A DNA stretch of 64,000 bases from Streptococcus sp. Marseille-Q6470. Its GTDB lineage: Bacteria > Bacillota > Bacilli > Lactobacillales > Streptococcaceae. The position numbers were made by a program, and so were the translations under genes. The stretch spans positions 1,360,501 to 1,424,500 of the forward strand of contig NZ_OX336385.1 of the NCBI RefSeq assembly GCF_946902905.1, written 5' to 3'. Shown piece after piece: positions 48,169 through 57,128 of the stretch; position 1 is the first letter of the stretch; each line of letters starts with the position of its first letter. The notes under the pieces are model-generated. The model was given only the letters and a program-made list of their open reading frames with translations, made no database searches and had not been told where the DNA came from.

Positions 48169-48278
48169 GGACTGACCCCAAAAAGTGAGAATTTAATAAA
48201 AACACCCTAGGGCTACCGTCTTCGGTATTCAACCGGAGACAGGTAGTCCAATTTTTGTTGGATTCTTTTTTCATTAGG
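48168..48278 (-). mobile_element. IS3-family relic
   Basis: The outer end carries GGACTGACCCCAAAAAGT, typical of IS3/IS150-group ends. On the minus strand 48278-48213 encodes NEKRIQQKLDYLSPVEYRRR and a stop, the C-terminus of an IS3-family OrfB transposase. Only the last 22 codons remain. Confidence 0.82.
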
Positions 48279-48308
48279 TTCTTCATCAACACTATTTGAC
48301 AAAGAGCC
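48279..48308. mobile_element. Orphan ISL3 right end
   Basis: Thirty bases identical to the right end of the complete element (45932-45961). It abuts the IS3 relic without any transposase sequence. Confidence 0.9.
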
Positions 48309-48343
48309 AAAAGAATCAGGTGATAAACCTGATTCTTTTTTGT
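48309..48343. terminator. Hairpin between the IS relics and manN
   Basis: AAAAGAATCAGGT, short loop, ACCTGATTCTTTTTT; the manLMN operon converges on it from the right. The T run on the minus strand is only four bases. Confidence 0.75.
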
Positions 48344-48362
48344 TTGTATATTCTCACCGAGA

Positions 48363-49274
48363 TTACATGATACCGAAGTAACGAGCTGCGATACCAACTG
48401 CAAAGAGTGCAAGGATGATTGTGATTGGAGATACTTTTTTCTTAAGCAACCACATGCAAAGGAAAGTAAGGAGAAGTCCCATCAATCCTGGAATCAATGA
48501 GTTCAACTGACCTTGAAGCGTTTGTGGTTGAACGCTATCCAAGCTCATACCACTAAGTGCTTGACCAAGAATACCCTTCAATTCTCCACCTGTAACAGCA
48601 CCTTCTGGGAAGTTGATGTAGGCACCTTCTGATAATTGTTTACCTGGAAGGTTGATAGTGAAGTTGATGGATACCCAACGTTGTACAAGAACGGCAAGGA
48701 TGAACATACCAAGGATAGAAGCTCCTTTAGTGATGTCTTTCAAGATACCACCTGACATGTCTTTAGTGATTTCAGATCCAGCCTTGTAACCAAACTCTTG
48801 TGTGTACCATAGGAAAGACATACGGATTGCATTCCATCCAAAGAAGAAGAGAAGCGGTCCAACGATGTTACCAGTTGCAGCAAGTGAAGCACCAAGGGCA
48901 CCAAGGATCGGACGAACTGTAAACCAGAAGACTGGGTCACCGATACCAGCAAGAGGTCCCATCATACCAATCTTAACACCTTGGATAGCAGCGTCATCGA
49001 TTTCAGTACCGTTAGCGCGTTCTTCTTCAAGTGCAAGAGTAACCCCCATGATTGGAGCAGCTACGTATGGGTGAGTGTTGAAGAATTCAAGGTGACGCTC
49101 AAGAGCAGCAGCTTGGTCTTCTTTTTTAGTGTAAAGTTTCTTGATAGCTGGGATCAAAGAGTAAGCCCAACCCAAGTTTTGCATACGTTCGTAGTTCCAA
49201 GAACCTTGAAGGAATTGTGAACGCCACCAAACTTTTTGGCGATCTGATTTTGATAATTGAATTTTTTCAGCCAT
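48363..49274 (-). CDS. manN: Mannose PTS EIID component
   Basis: 303 residues of the EIID (ManZ) family. N-terminus LSKSDRQKVWWRSQFLQGSWNYERMQNLGWAYSLIPAIKKLY and the GPLAGIGDPVFWFTVRPILGALGASLA motif are family hallmarks. With EIIC it forms the membrane channel that imports mannose, glucose and amino sugars. Last gene of manLMN. In streptococci this complex is also the receptor for class IIa bacteriocins. Confidence 0.97.
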   Translation of the reverse strand: MAEKIQLSKSDRQKVWWRSQFLQGSWNYERMQNLGWAYSLIPAIKKLYTKKEDQAAALERHLEFFNTHPYVAAPIMGVTLALEEERANGTEIDDAAIQGVKIGMMGPLAGIGDPVFWFTVRPILGALGASLAATGNIVGPLLFFFGWNAIRMSFLWYTQEFGYKAGSEITKDMSGGILKDITKGASILGMFILAVLVQRWVSINFTINLPGKQLSEGAYINFPEGAVTGGELKGILGQALSGMSLDSVQPQTLQGQLNSLIPGLMGLLLTFLCMWLLKKKVSPITIILALFAVGIAARYFGIM

Positions 49275-49288
49275 GATTGTTCCCCTTT

Positions 49289-50101
49289 CTAGTAGTCTTC
49301 TAGGATATCACCGATTGGATCGTTAGAAGTTGCAGCTCCTCCGCCACCGTTTCCACCTTGTTTAGAAAGGTTGAGGTAGATGAAGGCAAGGGCAACACCG
49401 ATGACACCAAGGGCAATCAAAGTCAATTGAGAGATTGCTGCAAGAGCAAAACCGATAGCGAAGAATGGCCATACTTCACGAGTAGCCATCATGTTGATAA
49501 CCAAAGCGTAACCAACGGCAACGACCATGGCACCACCGACAGCCATACCACCGTTCAACCAGTCTGGCATTAAACCAAGAGCGTCTTGAACAGCAGAAGC
49601 TGGGATAGCGATAAGGAAGGCTGCAGGAACAGCGATACGAAGACCTTGAAGAATAAGGGCAAAGTAGTGAGCGCGTTCAACAGCTGCAATGTTTCCTTCT
49701 TTAGCAGCAGCATCTGCAGTGTGAACCAAACCAACTGAGATTGTACGAACAATCATAGTCAAGAAAAGTCCAGCTACGGCAAGAGGGATTGCAGTTGCAG
49801 TTGCGACTGCGATACCTTCAGTAGTAAAGTTACCACCTTTAATCATGATAATTGCAGCAGCAACAGAAGCAAGAGCAGCGTCAGGAGCTACGGCTGCTCC
49901 GATGTTAGCCCAACCAAGGGCAATCATTTGAAGTGATCCACCAAGCATAACCCCTGCTTCGAGGTTACCAGTTACAAGACCGATGAGGGTACATGCTACG
50001 ATTGGTTGATGGAATTGGAATTGGTCGAGGATACCTTCAAGACCTGCGAAGAAGGCAACAACTACAACCAAGATAGCAGAAATGATTGAAATATCTGACA
50101 T
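49289..50101 (-). CDS. manM: Mannose PTS EIIC component
   Basis: 270 residues with eight or more hydrophobic segments. EIIC (ManY) family motif FHQPIVACTLIGLVTGNLEAGVMLGGSLQMIALGWANIGAAVAPD. It provides most of the sugar translocation path together with EIID. The C-terminus is Gly-rich (SKQGGNGGGGAATSNDPIGDILEDY). Middle gene of manLMN, 14 bases before manN. Confidence 0.97.
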   Translation of the reverse strand: MSDISIISAILVVVVAFFAGLEGILDQFQFHQPIVACTLIGLVTGNLEAGVMLGGSLQMIALGWANIGAAVAPDAALASVAAAIIMIKGGNFTTEGIAVATATAIPLAVAGLFLTMIVRTISVGLVHTADAAAKEGNIAAVERAHYFALILQGLRIAVPAAFLIAIPASAVQDALGLMPDWLNGGMAVGGAMVVAVGYALVINMMATREVWPFFAIGFALAAISQLTLIALGVIGVALAFIYLNLSKQGGNGGGGAATSNDPIGDILEDY

Positions 50102-50130
50102 GGTTTTATTCCTTTTCTATTTAATGTTAA

Positions 50131-51120
50131 TTATTGAACGTTAGCTTTGCTAATCAAGTCAAACAAATCTTTTTTAGTGTCGTTTGGTACTTTACGTACG
50201 TCAAATTCAACACCAAGGTCACGCATTTTTTCAAATGTAGCAACGTCGTCTTTGTCCATTGACAATACGTTGTTGATCATTGTTTTACCAGTTGAGTGAG
50301 CCATTGATCCAACGTTAAGAGTCTTGATTGGTACACCGCCTTCGATAGCACGAAGGGCATCTTGAGGTGTTTCAAACAAGATAAGGGCGTGTGTGTTACC
50401 AAAACGAGGGTCTTTTGAAACCTCAATCAATTTTTTGATTGGCACAACGTTAGCTTTTACTCCGTTAGGAGCAGCTTGTTTAATCAACTCTTTACGCAAT
50501 TCGTCGTTTGCAACGTTATCTGAAGCAACGATGATACGGTCTGCTTTTGAATCTGGTGTCCAAGCAGTTGCGACTTGTCCGTGAAGAAGACGTGTGTCAA
50601 GACGAGCAAGATTGATTTTCAATTTACCGTCTCCGATAACTGTTCCTTCTGGGATAGCAGCTTGGGCTACAGGAGCAGCTGCAGCAGGTGCAACTTCTTC
50701 AGCTGGGTTTAGCTCTTCTGGAAGAGCCTTGATGCCATCTTTTGCTTCTTTAATGATGTTCGCAGCGACTTTATCCACTCCAGCATTAGCATCCATGAGG
50801 CGCTCTGTGTAGGTTTGGATCAACATCGGCAAGTTAAGTCCAGTGATGATGGCAAATTTACGCTCAGGATTTTCTCCCATTACGCGGCTAGCTTGGTTAA
50901 ATGGAGAACCACTCCAAAGGTCAGCCAAGACTAGAACCTCATCTTCTGCGTCAAATGCAGCCACAGCATTGTTGAATTTGGCGTATAAATCGTCTGGACC
51001 TTCGTTTGGCATAAAGGTTACAACTTGAACCTTTTCTTGTTCACCAAAGATCATAGATCCTGACTGATGAATACCTGCGGCAAATTCACCGTGGCTCGCA
51101 ATAATGATTCCGATACTCAT
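50131..51120 (-). CDS. manL: Mannose PTS EIIAB component
   Basis: 329 residues from the ATG at 51120 (AAGGAGG upstream; the ATG at 51129 is only two bases from it). The EIIA domain ([21 protein letters not shown], phospho-His in SHGEF) is joined by an Ala/Pro linker to EIIB ([17 protein letters not shown], phospho-His in LLHGQ). It passes phosphate from HPr to the sugar. First gene of manLMN, controlled by the promoter, cre and CiaR sites at 51158-51210. Confidence 0.97.
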   Translation of the reverse strand: MSIGIIIASHGEFAAGIHQSGSMIFGEQEKVQVVTFMPNEGPDDLYAKFNNAVAAFDAEDEVLVLADLWSGSPFNQASRVMGENPERKFAIITGLNLPMLIQTYTERLMDANAGVDKVAANIIKEAKDGIKALPEELNPAEEVAPAAAAPVAQAAIPEGTVIGDGKLKINLARLDTRLLHGQVATAWTPDSKADRIIVASDNVANDELRKELIKQAAPNGVKANVVPIKKLIEVSKDPRFGNTHALILFETPQDALRAIEGGVPIKTLNVGSMAHSTGKTMINNVLSMDKDDVATFEKMRDLGVEFDVRKVPNDTKKDLFDLISKANVQ

Positions 51121-51157
51121 TATTGTCATTCCTCCTTATAAAATGTTTGACTTGTAG

Positions 51158-51174
51158 TTTAAGAAAACTTTAAG
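51158..51174 (+). promoter_or_regulatory. CiaR box in the manL leader
   Basis: TTTAAG-AAAAC-TTTAAG is a perfect CiaR direct repeat, on the strand opposite to manL and just after its predicted start point (about 51176). This placement suits repression; manLMN is reported as a CiaR-repressed operon in pneumococcus. Confidence 0.85.
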
Positions 51175-51182
51175 ACTAACTA

Positions 51183-51210
51183 AGTATAAACCGTTTTCAT
51201 AAAAAATCAA
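51183..51210 (-). promoter_or_regulatory. manLMN promoter with overlapping cre
   Basis: On the minus strand TTGATT (51210-51205), 16 bp, TATACT (51188-51183). ATGAAAACGGTTTATA (51200-51185) lies between the boxes and matches the catabolite-responsive consensus at all but one position, so CcpA probably represses here. Confidence 0.8.
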
Positions 51211-51556
51211 CTACTTATAATAAATCCTAAAAAGCAGCGTAACAAACCTGTCATTCCAAACATTGATATATCAATATCTTTAGATAAGATTTTGAAGGTA
51301 AGTATGGGAAATTTAATATAAAAAAGTCATAGTACAGAAATCGACGAAGCAAATCGGTATCTTATTTCTAGCCCTATACTTCAACCGTTGGATGCTTAAA
51401 GAATGTGGATAGTAAAATGACGTTTTGTCAATAGTGTTCTTGAGCGTAAAAAAAAAAAGAACTTTAAGTTCAATAAATTGCTATATCAAAATTTTATTGC
51501 TAAAAAACGAGGTGGGGTCTTTTGTCCCTACCTCGTTTTGGAATTTATTATCTATC
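51211..51556. other. Non-coding gap with a degraded ISL3 end
   Basis: No gene is visible between the manL promoter and adhP. TTTTGTCAATAGTGTTCTTG at 51423-51442 resembles the ISL3 terminal repeat (TTTGTCAAATAGTGTTGATG), so an old element end may lie here. The rest is AT-rich and unassigned apart from the adhP terminator at 51504-51540. Confidence 0.5.
51504..51540 (-). terminator. Terminator of adhP
   Basis: AAAAACGAGGT, loop, ACCTCGTTTTGG with an internal GGGG/CCCT pairing. Confidence 0.85.
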
Positions 51557-52576
51557 TTAATGAGTAAAGTCTAGAACCATGCGACCTTGGATGGTACCAG
51601 CAGCCATTTCATCAAAGACAGCAATGGCATCTTCGACAGGCCGTTTTTGAACAACTGGAACAACGAGACCTTCAGCACCAAATTGGAAAGCTTCTTCCAA
51701 ATCTTTACGTGTACCAACAAGGGAACCGATGACCTGAATACCGTCAAGAACTGTTTTGACGATGCTAAGGTCCATCATTTCAGATGGGAGACCGACAGCT
51801 ACTACACGACCGCCTGCACGAACAGAGTCAACTGCTTGGTTGAAGGCAACTTTTGATACAGCTGTTACGACAGCTGAGTGAGCACCACCGTTTGTTTTTT
51901 CCTTGATAAGGCCTGGAACATCTTCGACTTCAAGACCATTAATCACGATATCAGCACCGACTTCTTTAGCTAGAGCAAGTTTATCGTTGTTAATATCTAC
52001 TGCGATAACGTGAGCGTTGAATACTTTTTTAGCGTATTGAACAGCTAAGTTACCAAGTCCTCCAGCACCATAGAGTACAACCCATTGGCCTGGCTCAACT
52101 TTTGCCTCTTTGATAGCCTTGTAGGTAGTAACACCGGCACAAGTGATTGAAGAAGCTTGGGCTGGATCGAGACCTTCTGGAACCTTAACGGCATAATCTG
52201 CAGTTACGATACATTGTTCTGCCATACCACCATCAACTGAGTAGCCAGCATTTTTTACTGTACGGCAAAGGGTTTCGCGTCCGGTTGTACAATATTCACA
52301 TATGCCACAGCCTTCAAAGAACCAAGCTACGCTGACACGGTCACCAACTTTTAGACTCTTAACATCAGGAGCGATTTCTTTTACGATACCAATCCCTTCG
52401 TGACCGAGAACACGTCCTGGAACTTTTCCAAAGTCACCATGGGCAACGTGGAGGTCTGTATGGCAAACACCACAGTACTCAACTTCAACAAGTGCTTCGC
52501 CATTTTCGAGCGGACGGAGCACTTTTTCTTCAATAGCAACACCAGTGCTTTCTGGATTTACAACAACAGCTTTCAT
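51557..52576 (-). CDS. adhP: Zinc-dependent alcohol dehydrogenase
   Basis: 339 residues of the medium-chain dehydrogenase family. Catalytic zinc ligands Cys38, His59 and Glu60 ([15 protein letters not shown]), structural zinc cysteines in [16 protein letters not shown], and the NAD-binding loop [15 protein letters not shown]. It reduces acetaldehyde to ethanol in mixed-acid fermentation. In pneumococcus adhP also follows manLMN. AAGGAGGATAG precedes the ATG. A candidate Rex site overlaps its promoter. Confidence 0.96.
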   Translation of the reverse strand: MKAVVVNPESTGVAIEEKVLRPLENGEALVEVEYCGVCHTDLHVAHGDFGKVPGRVLGHEGIGIVKEIAPDVKSLKVGDRVSVAWFFEGCGICEYCTTGRETLCRTVKNAGYSVDGGMAEQCIVTADYAVKVPEGLDPAQASSITCAGVTTYKAIKEAKVEPGQWVVLYGAGGLGNLAVQYAKKVFNAHVIAVDINNDKLALAKEVGADIVINGLEVEDVPGLIKEKTNGGAHSAVVTAVSKVAFNQAVDSVRAGGRVVAVGLPSEMMDLSIVKTVLDGIQVIGSLVGTRKDLEEAFQFGAEGLVVPVVQKRPVEDAIAVFDEMAAGTIQGRMVLDFTH

Positions 52577-52680
52577 AGCTATCCTCCTTGGTTAGTAGTT
52601 GAGGTGCAGAGGAAAAGGGGCTTGCCTTAAATCGTGATTCAAGTGAAGTCAAATTTGAACTGCCCTCTTTTTTTGTTTAT

Positions 52681-52715
52681 ATGTGAATTATATCACTATA
52701 TTTAATATAATGCAA
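52681..52715 (-). promoter_or_regulatory. adhP promoter with Rex-like operator
   Basis: On the minus strand TTGCAT (52715-52710), 17 bp, TATAAT (52692-52687). ATGTGAATTATATCACTA (52681-52698) matches the Rex consensus TTGTGAANNNNTTCACAA at 11 of 14 fixed positions and covers the -10, so redox control through NADH/NAD is likely. Confidence 0.65.
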
Positions 52716-52735
52716 GGAGATTTATGCAAAAATAT

Positions 52736-52750
52736 ATGAAATCGCTTAAC
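52736..52750 (-). promoter_or_regulatory. Possible cre upstream of adhP
   Basis: ATGAAATCGCTTAAC matches the cre core with two mismatches at its 3' end. It lies 20 to 35 bases upstream of the -35 box. The remaining 200 bases up to 52947 hold the divergent promoter (TGGTATAAT at about 52893) and no gene. Confidence 0.35.
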
Positions 52751-52947
52751 CGGTTGATGATACTGTGAAATTTGCACAATAATATCTAACGTATTCATGT
52801 AAAATTTCATATAAAGAGGAACTTATTTGGTCTCAAATATAGGGAGTGAGCTTACAAACAGATTTTCTAAGATTCATCTCTAGGAGTTTTTGGTATAATA
52901 GAGAGTAATTTATTTTCTAGTATAAGAAGTTAGAGTGAGAGGTATGT

Positions 52948-54225
52948 ATGTCCCCTTCAATTCAGTTATTAAAAGACCGCTATTTAAAAAATATCAAAGA
53001 TAATCCAGATCTCTACATCGGTATTGAGTTGGAGTTTCCTATCGTCCATACGAAAGGCCAACCTACAGATATTGAAGTCAGCAAGGACTTGATGCATTTT
53101 TTGGTCGATGCTCTCAGTCTGGAAGTCGAAAAGGTAGACCAGGAGGGCAATCCGATTCAACTTGTAGAACCGTTGAGTCAAGATCGGATTTTGTTTGAAG
53201 TTTCTTATACAACCTTGGAATTTGCCTTTGGTAGGGCTCAGACTATCCAAGAGGTTGAAGGACGTTTTCAGGCCTATATGAAGGTAATCCAAGAAAAGCT
53301 AGGTGAAAAGGAACATGCTATCCAAGGTTGGGGGATTCACCCAAACTGGAATCAAAATGACAATCGACCTGTGGCTTATCCACGCTATCAGATGCTGATG
53401 GATTATCTGAGTATGGGGAGTCACCAAGAAAGTGCGCATTTACATGACTTTCCACAATACGGAGCCTTCATCTGCGGGAGTCAAGTCCAGTTGGATGTTT
53501 CGACCGCTAACTACCTAAGTGTCATCAATGCTTTCACACAGATAGAGGCAGCCAAAGCTTACCTGTTTGCCAATTCTGAGTTTTCTGGAGCAGACTGGGA
53601 CACCCAGATTTCACGAGATATTTTTTGGGAAGAATCCATGCATGGAATTTATCCAGAGAATGTCGGTGTCAATGCAAAACTCTTCAAAGATGAGGATGAT
53701 TTCTTTGATTATCTAGACTGCTCTGCGATTTTTACAGCAGAACGAGATGGGGAAACCTACTATTTTTCTCCAATTCGGGCTAGAGATTACCTAGCTACTG
53801 ATGAAATTCCTGCCTATACTCTAAATGGAAAAGAAACTCTTCTGGTTCCTCAAGAGAAGGATTTCCAGACGCACCGTAGTTACCAATATCAAGACTTAAC
53901 AACTCGAGGGACGATTGAATTCCGTAGTGTTTGTACGCAACCGCTAGACCGTACCTTTGCTTCAGCAGCCTTTCATCTAGGTTTGTTGGTAAATCTAGAC
54001 AAGTTTGAAACTTATCTCGAAACCGCTCCTTTCTTTGAGAACTTTGGCCGTGACTACAAGTCTTTGAGACGACAGTTTTCTAAGAAACAACTCACAGATG
54101 AGGAAAAAGCTGGTGTTGTCCAGTTCTCCAAAGACTTGCTGGCTATAGCAGAGCAAGGACTTGAGAGTAGAGGTCTGAGAGAAATGACTTATTTAGAGCC
54201 TTTAAAAGAAGAATTGACTCTATAA
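52948..54225 (+). CDS. Glutamate-cysteine ligase-like enzyme (GCS2 family)
   Basis: 425 residues. The IGIELEFPIV motif near residue 23 and the later TTRGTIEFRSVCTQPLDR are the ATP- and glutamate-binding hallmarks of the gamma-glutamylcysteine synthetase-2 superfamily; GWGIHPNWNQ and YGAFICGSQVQLDVS lie between. It lacks the ATP-grasp half found in the fused streptococcal GshAB, so it would make gamma-glutamylcysteine at most, or ligate another amino compound. Single gene with its own promoter; thrC follows with a separate one. Confidence 0.8.
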   Translation: MSPSIQLLKDRYLKNIKDNPDLYIGIELEFPIVHTKGQPTDIEVSKDLMHFLVDALSLEVEKVDQEGNPIQLVEPLSQDRILFEVSYTTLEFAFGRAQTIQEVEGRFQAYMKVIQEKLGEKEHAIQGWGIHPNWNQNDNRPVAYPRYQMLMDYLSMGSHQESAHLHDFPQYGAFICGSQVQLDVSTANYLSVINAFTQIEAAKAYLFANSEFSGADWDTQISRDIFWEESMHGIYPENVGVNAKLFKDEDDFFDYLDCSAIFTAERDGETYYFSPIRARDYLATDEIPAYTLNGKETLLVPQEKDFQTHRSYQYQDLTTRGTIEFRSVCTQPLDRTFASAAFHLGLLVNLDKFETYLETAPFFENFGRDYKSLRRQFSKKQLTDEEKAGVVQFSKDLLAIAEQGLESRGLREMTYLEPLKEELTL

Positions 54226-54299
54226 TTTTCTTATAAAGGGAGAATTTTCTGAAAAATCATGTTATAATGGATGAGACTATAGATAAAGGATAGAGATTT

Positions 54300-55784
54300 A
54301 TGACATTAGTTTATCAATCAACGCGTGATGCGAAAAATACCGTAACAGCCAGCCAAGCGATTTTGCAAGGTTTGGCAACAGATGGAGGTTTGTTTACTCC
54401 GGTTAGTTATCCAAAGGTAGATTTGGATTTTGACACATTAAAAGATGCTTCTTACCAAGAAGTGGCCAAACTTGTCTTGTCAGCCTTCTTGGATGACTTT
54501 ACAGCAGAAGAGTTGGACTACTGTATCAACAATGCCTACGATAGCAAGTTTGATACTCCAGCTATTGCTCCTCTTGTCAAACTTGATGGTCAATACAACT
54601 TGGAACTCTTCCATGGATCAACCATTGCCTTTAAAGACATGGCCTTGTCTATCTTGCCATACTTTATGACGACAGCTGCTAAGAAACATGGCTTGGAAAA
54701 CAAGATTGTCATCTTGACAGCAACATCTGGAGACACTGGAAAAGCTGCCATGGCTGGATTTGCGGATGTTCCTGGAACTGAAATTATCGTCTTTTATCCA
54801 AAAGACGGTGTCAGCAAAGTACAAGAGTTGCAAATGACCACTCAAACTGGAGATAACACTCATGTCATCGCCATTGATGGAAACTTTGACGATGCTCAAA
54901 CCAACGTCAAGCATATGTTCAACGATGTGGCTCTTCGTGAAAAATTAGCAGCTAACAAGTTGCAATTTTCATCAGCCAACTCTATGAATATCGGCCGTTT
55001 GGTGCCCCAGATTGTTTATTATGTTTATGCCTACGCTCAGTTGGTAAAAACTGGTGAGATTAAAGCTGGTGACAAGGTTAACTTCACTGTACCGACAGGA
55101 AACTTTGGAAATATCCTAGCTGCCTTTTACGCTAAGCAAATCGGTTTGCCAGTTGGTAAGCTAATCTGTGCTTCAAATGACAACAATGTTTTGACAGACT
55201 TCTTTAAAACTCGTGTCTACGACAAGAAGCGTGAGTTTAAGGTAACCACTAGCCCGTCTATGGATATCTTGGTCTCTTCAAACTTGGAGCGTTTGATTTT
55301 CCACCTTTTGGGAAATGATGCTAAAAAGACCGCTGAACTTATGAATGCCTTGAATAACCAAGGTCAGTATGAATTGACAGATTTTGATGCAGAGATTCTG
55401 GATCTCTTTGCAGCAGAGTATGCGACTGAAGCGGAAACAGCAGCAGAAATCAAGCGTGTTTATCAAACAGATGCCTACATTGAGGATCCACATACAGCGG
55501 TTGCCTCAGCTGTTTATAAAAAACACCAAGCTGCTACAGGTGATGTGACTAAGACCGTGATTGCATCAACTGCTAGTCCATACAAGTTCCCAGTGGTTGC
55601 AGTAGAAGCTGTAACTGGGCAATCAGGTTTGAGCGATTTTGAAGCCTTGGCTCAACTACATGAAATTTCAGGAGTAGCAGTGCCACCTGCAGTTGATGGC
55701 CTCGAAACAGCTCCCGTTCGTCACAAGACAACGGTTGCGGCGGCAGAGATGCAGACTGCAGTAGAAACTTATCTAGGACTTTAA
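54300..55784 (+). CDS. thrC: Threonine synthase
   Basis: 494 residues, the long form. PLP Lys112 is in HGSTIAFKDMALS and the phosphate loop in TATSGDTGKAAMAGF. N-terminal YQSTRDAKNTVTASQAILQGLATDGGLF is a family signature. It converts O-phosphohomoserine to threonine. A TGTTATAAT promoter lies about 35 bases upstream with AAAGGATAGAG before the ATG. The neighbouring MATE and HAD genes are also found downstream of thrC in related streptococci. Confidence 0.97.
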   Translation: MTLVYQSTRDAKNTVTASQAILQGLATDGGLFTPVSYPKVDLDFDTLKDASYQEVAKLVLSAFLDDFTAEELDYCINNAYDSKFDTPAIAPLVKLDGQYNLELFHGSTIAFKDMALSILPYFMTTAAKKHGLENKIVILTATSGDTGKAAMAGFADVPGTEIIVFYPKDGVSKVQELQMTTQTGDNTHVIAIDGNFDDAQTNVKHMFNDVALREKLAANKLQFSSANSMNIGRLVPQIVYYVYAYAQLVKTGEIKAGDKVNFTVPTGNFGNILAAFYAKQIGLPVGKLICASNDNNVLTDFFKTRVYDKKREFKVTTSPSMDILVSSNLERLIFHLLGNDAKKTAELMNALNNQGQYELTDFDAEILDLFAAEYATEAETAAEIKRVYQTDAYIEDPHTAVASAVYKKHQAATGDVTKTVIASTASPYKFPVVAVEAVTGQSGLSDFEALAQLHEISGVAVPPAVDGLETAPVRHKTTVAAAEMQTAVETYLGL

Positions 55785-55795
55785 AAGAGAGGAAG

Positions 55796-55830
55796 TAAAC
55801 TCGGTTGGGAAACTAACTGAGTTTCTTTTC
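55796..55830 (+). terminator. Terminator of thrC
   Basis: AAACTCGGTT, loop, AACTGAGTTTCTTTTC, with one mismatch. The MATE gene begins 15 bases later. Confidence 0.7.
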
Positions 55831-55844
55831 ATCAGGAGGAAGGA

Positions 55845-57125
55845 TTGTTTAAGAAAAATAAGGATATTCTCAACGTTGCTCTGCCAGCCATGGGTGAAAA
55901 TTTCTTGCAGATGCTCATGGGGATGGTAGATAGCTACTTGGTGGCACACTTGGGTTTGATCGCTATTTCGGGTGTGTCTATAGCTGGAAATATTATCACT
56001 ATTTATCAGGCTATTTTTATTGCCTTGGGAGCAGCAATTTCTAGTGTCATTTCCAAAAGTTTGGGGCAGAAGAACCAATCTAGGCTAGCCTACCACGTAA
56101 CAGAAGCACTCAAGATCACTCTGCTACTGAGTTTAATTTTAGGGGCCTTATCCATCTTTGCAGGTCAAGAGATGATCGGTCTTTTGGGGACAGAAGCGTC
56201 TGTAGCTGAGAGTGGTGGACTTTACCTATCATTGGTGGGTGGTTCAATTGTTCTCTTGGGCTTGATGACTAGTTTGGGGGCTTTGATTCGCGCTACCCAC
56301 AATCCTCGACTGCCGCTATATGTTAGTTTTTTATCCAATGCTTTAAATATCCTTTTCTCAAGTGTTGCCATTTTTATTTTTGATATGGGAATAGCTGGGG
56401 TAGCTTGGGGGACTATTTTGTCTCGTTTGGTTGGGGTTGTAATCTTGTGGTCACAATTAAAACTTCCATATGCAAGGCCAAGTTTGGGGTTGGATAAAGA
56501 CCTGCTGACCTTGGCTTTACCTGCTGCTGGAGAACGTCTCATGATGAGGGCTGGTGATGTCGTCATTATTGCCTTGGTTGTTTCCTTTGGGACGGAAGCC
56601 GTCGCGGGAAATGCTATTGGTGAAGTTTTGACACAGTTTAATTACATGCCTGCCTTTGGTGTTGCTACAGCAACAGTCATGCAGGTAGCTCGAGCGGTTG
56701 GAGAGAATAATTGGGCAAGGGTGGACAAGCTAAGTAAGCAAACTTTTTGGTTGTCTTTCTTTCTCATGTTGCCCTTGACGCTTAGTATCTATGCTCTCGG
56801 GACACCACTAAGCTATCTCTACACCAGCGATCCTGTGGCTATTAAGGCCAGTGTTTTAGTGACTCTTTTTTCACTTTTAGGAACTCCTATGACAACGGGA
56901 ACGGTCATTTATACAGCTGTCTGGCAAGGTTTGGGAAATGCCCGACTTCCCTTTTATGCAACAAGTATTGGTATGTGGTGTATCCGTATTGGAACAGGCT
57001 ATCTGATGGGAATTGTTCTTGGTTGGGGATTGCCTGGTATCTGGGCTGGAACGCTTTTGGATAATGGTTTTCGCTGGTTCTTCCTGCGCTATCGTTATAA
57101 GCAATATATCTCTTTGAAAGGATGA
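55845..57125 (+). CDS. MATE-family efflux transporter
   Basis: 426 residues with twelve hydrophobic segments in two similar halves (LNVALPAMGENFLQMLMGMVDSYLV and DLLTLALPAAGERLMMRAGDVVIIALV), the multidrug and toxic compound extrusion family. Sodium- or proton-driven drug export; substrates unknown. Start is TTG at 55845 with CAGGAGGAAGG six bases upstream. It is followed three bases later by a HAD hydrolase gene. Confidence 0.9.
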   Translation: MFKKNKDILNVALPAMGENFLQMLMGMVDSYLVAHLGLIAISGVSIAGNIITIYQAIFIALGAAISSVISKSLGQKNQSRLAYHVTEALKITLLLSLILGALSIFAGQEMIGLLGTEASVAESGGLYLSLVGGSIVLLGLMTSLGALIRATHNPRLPLYVSFLSNALNILFSSVAIFIFDMGIAGVAWGTILSRLVGVVILWSQLKLPYARPSLGLDKDLLTLALPAAGERLMMRAGDVVIIALVVSFGTEAVAGNAIGEVLTQFNYMPAFGVATATVMQVARAVGENNWARVDKLSKQTFWLSFFLMLPLTLSIYALGTPLSYLYTSDPVAIKASVLVTLFSLLGTPMTTGTVIYTAVWQGLGNARLPFYATSIGMWCIRIGTGYLMGIVLGWGLPGIWAGTLLDNGFRWFFLRYRYKQYISLKG

Positions 57126-57128
57126 CAT

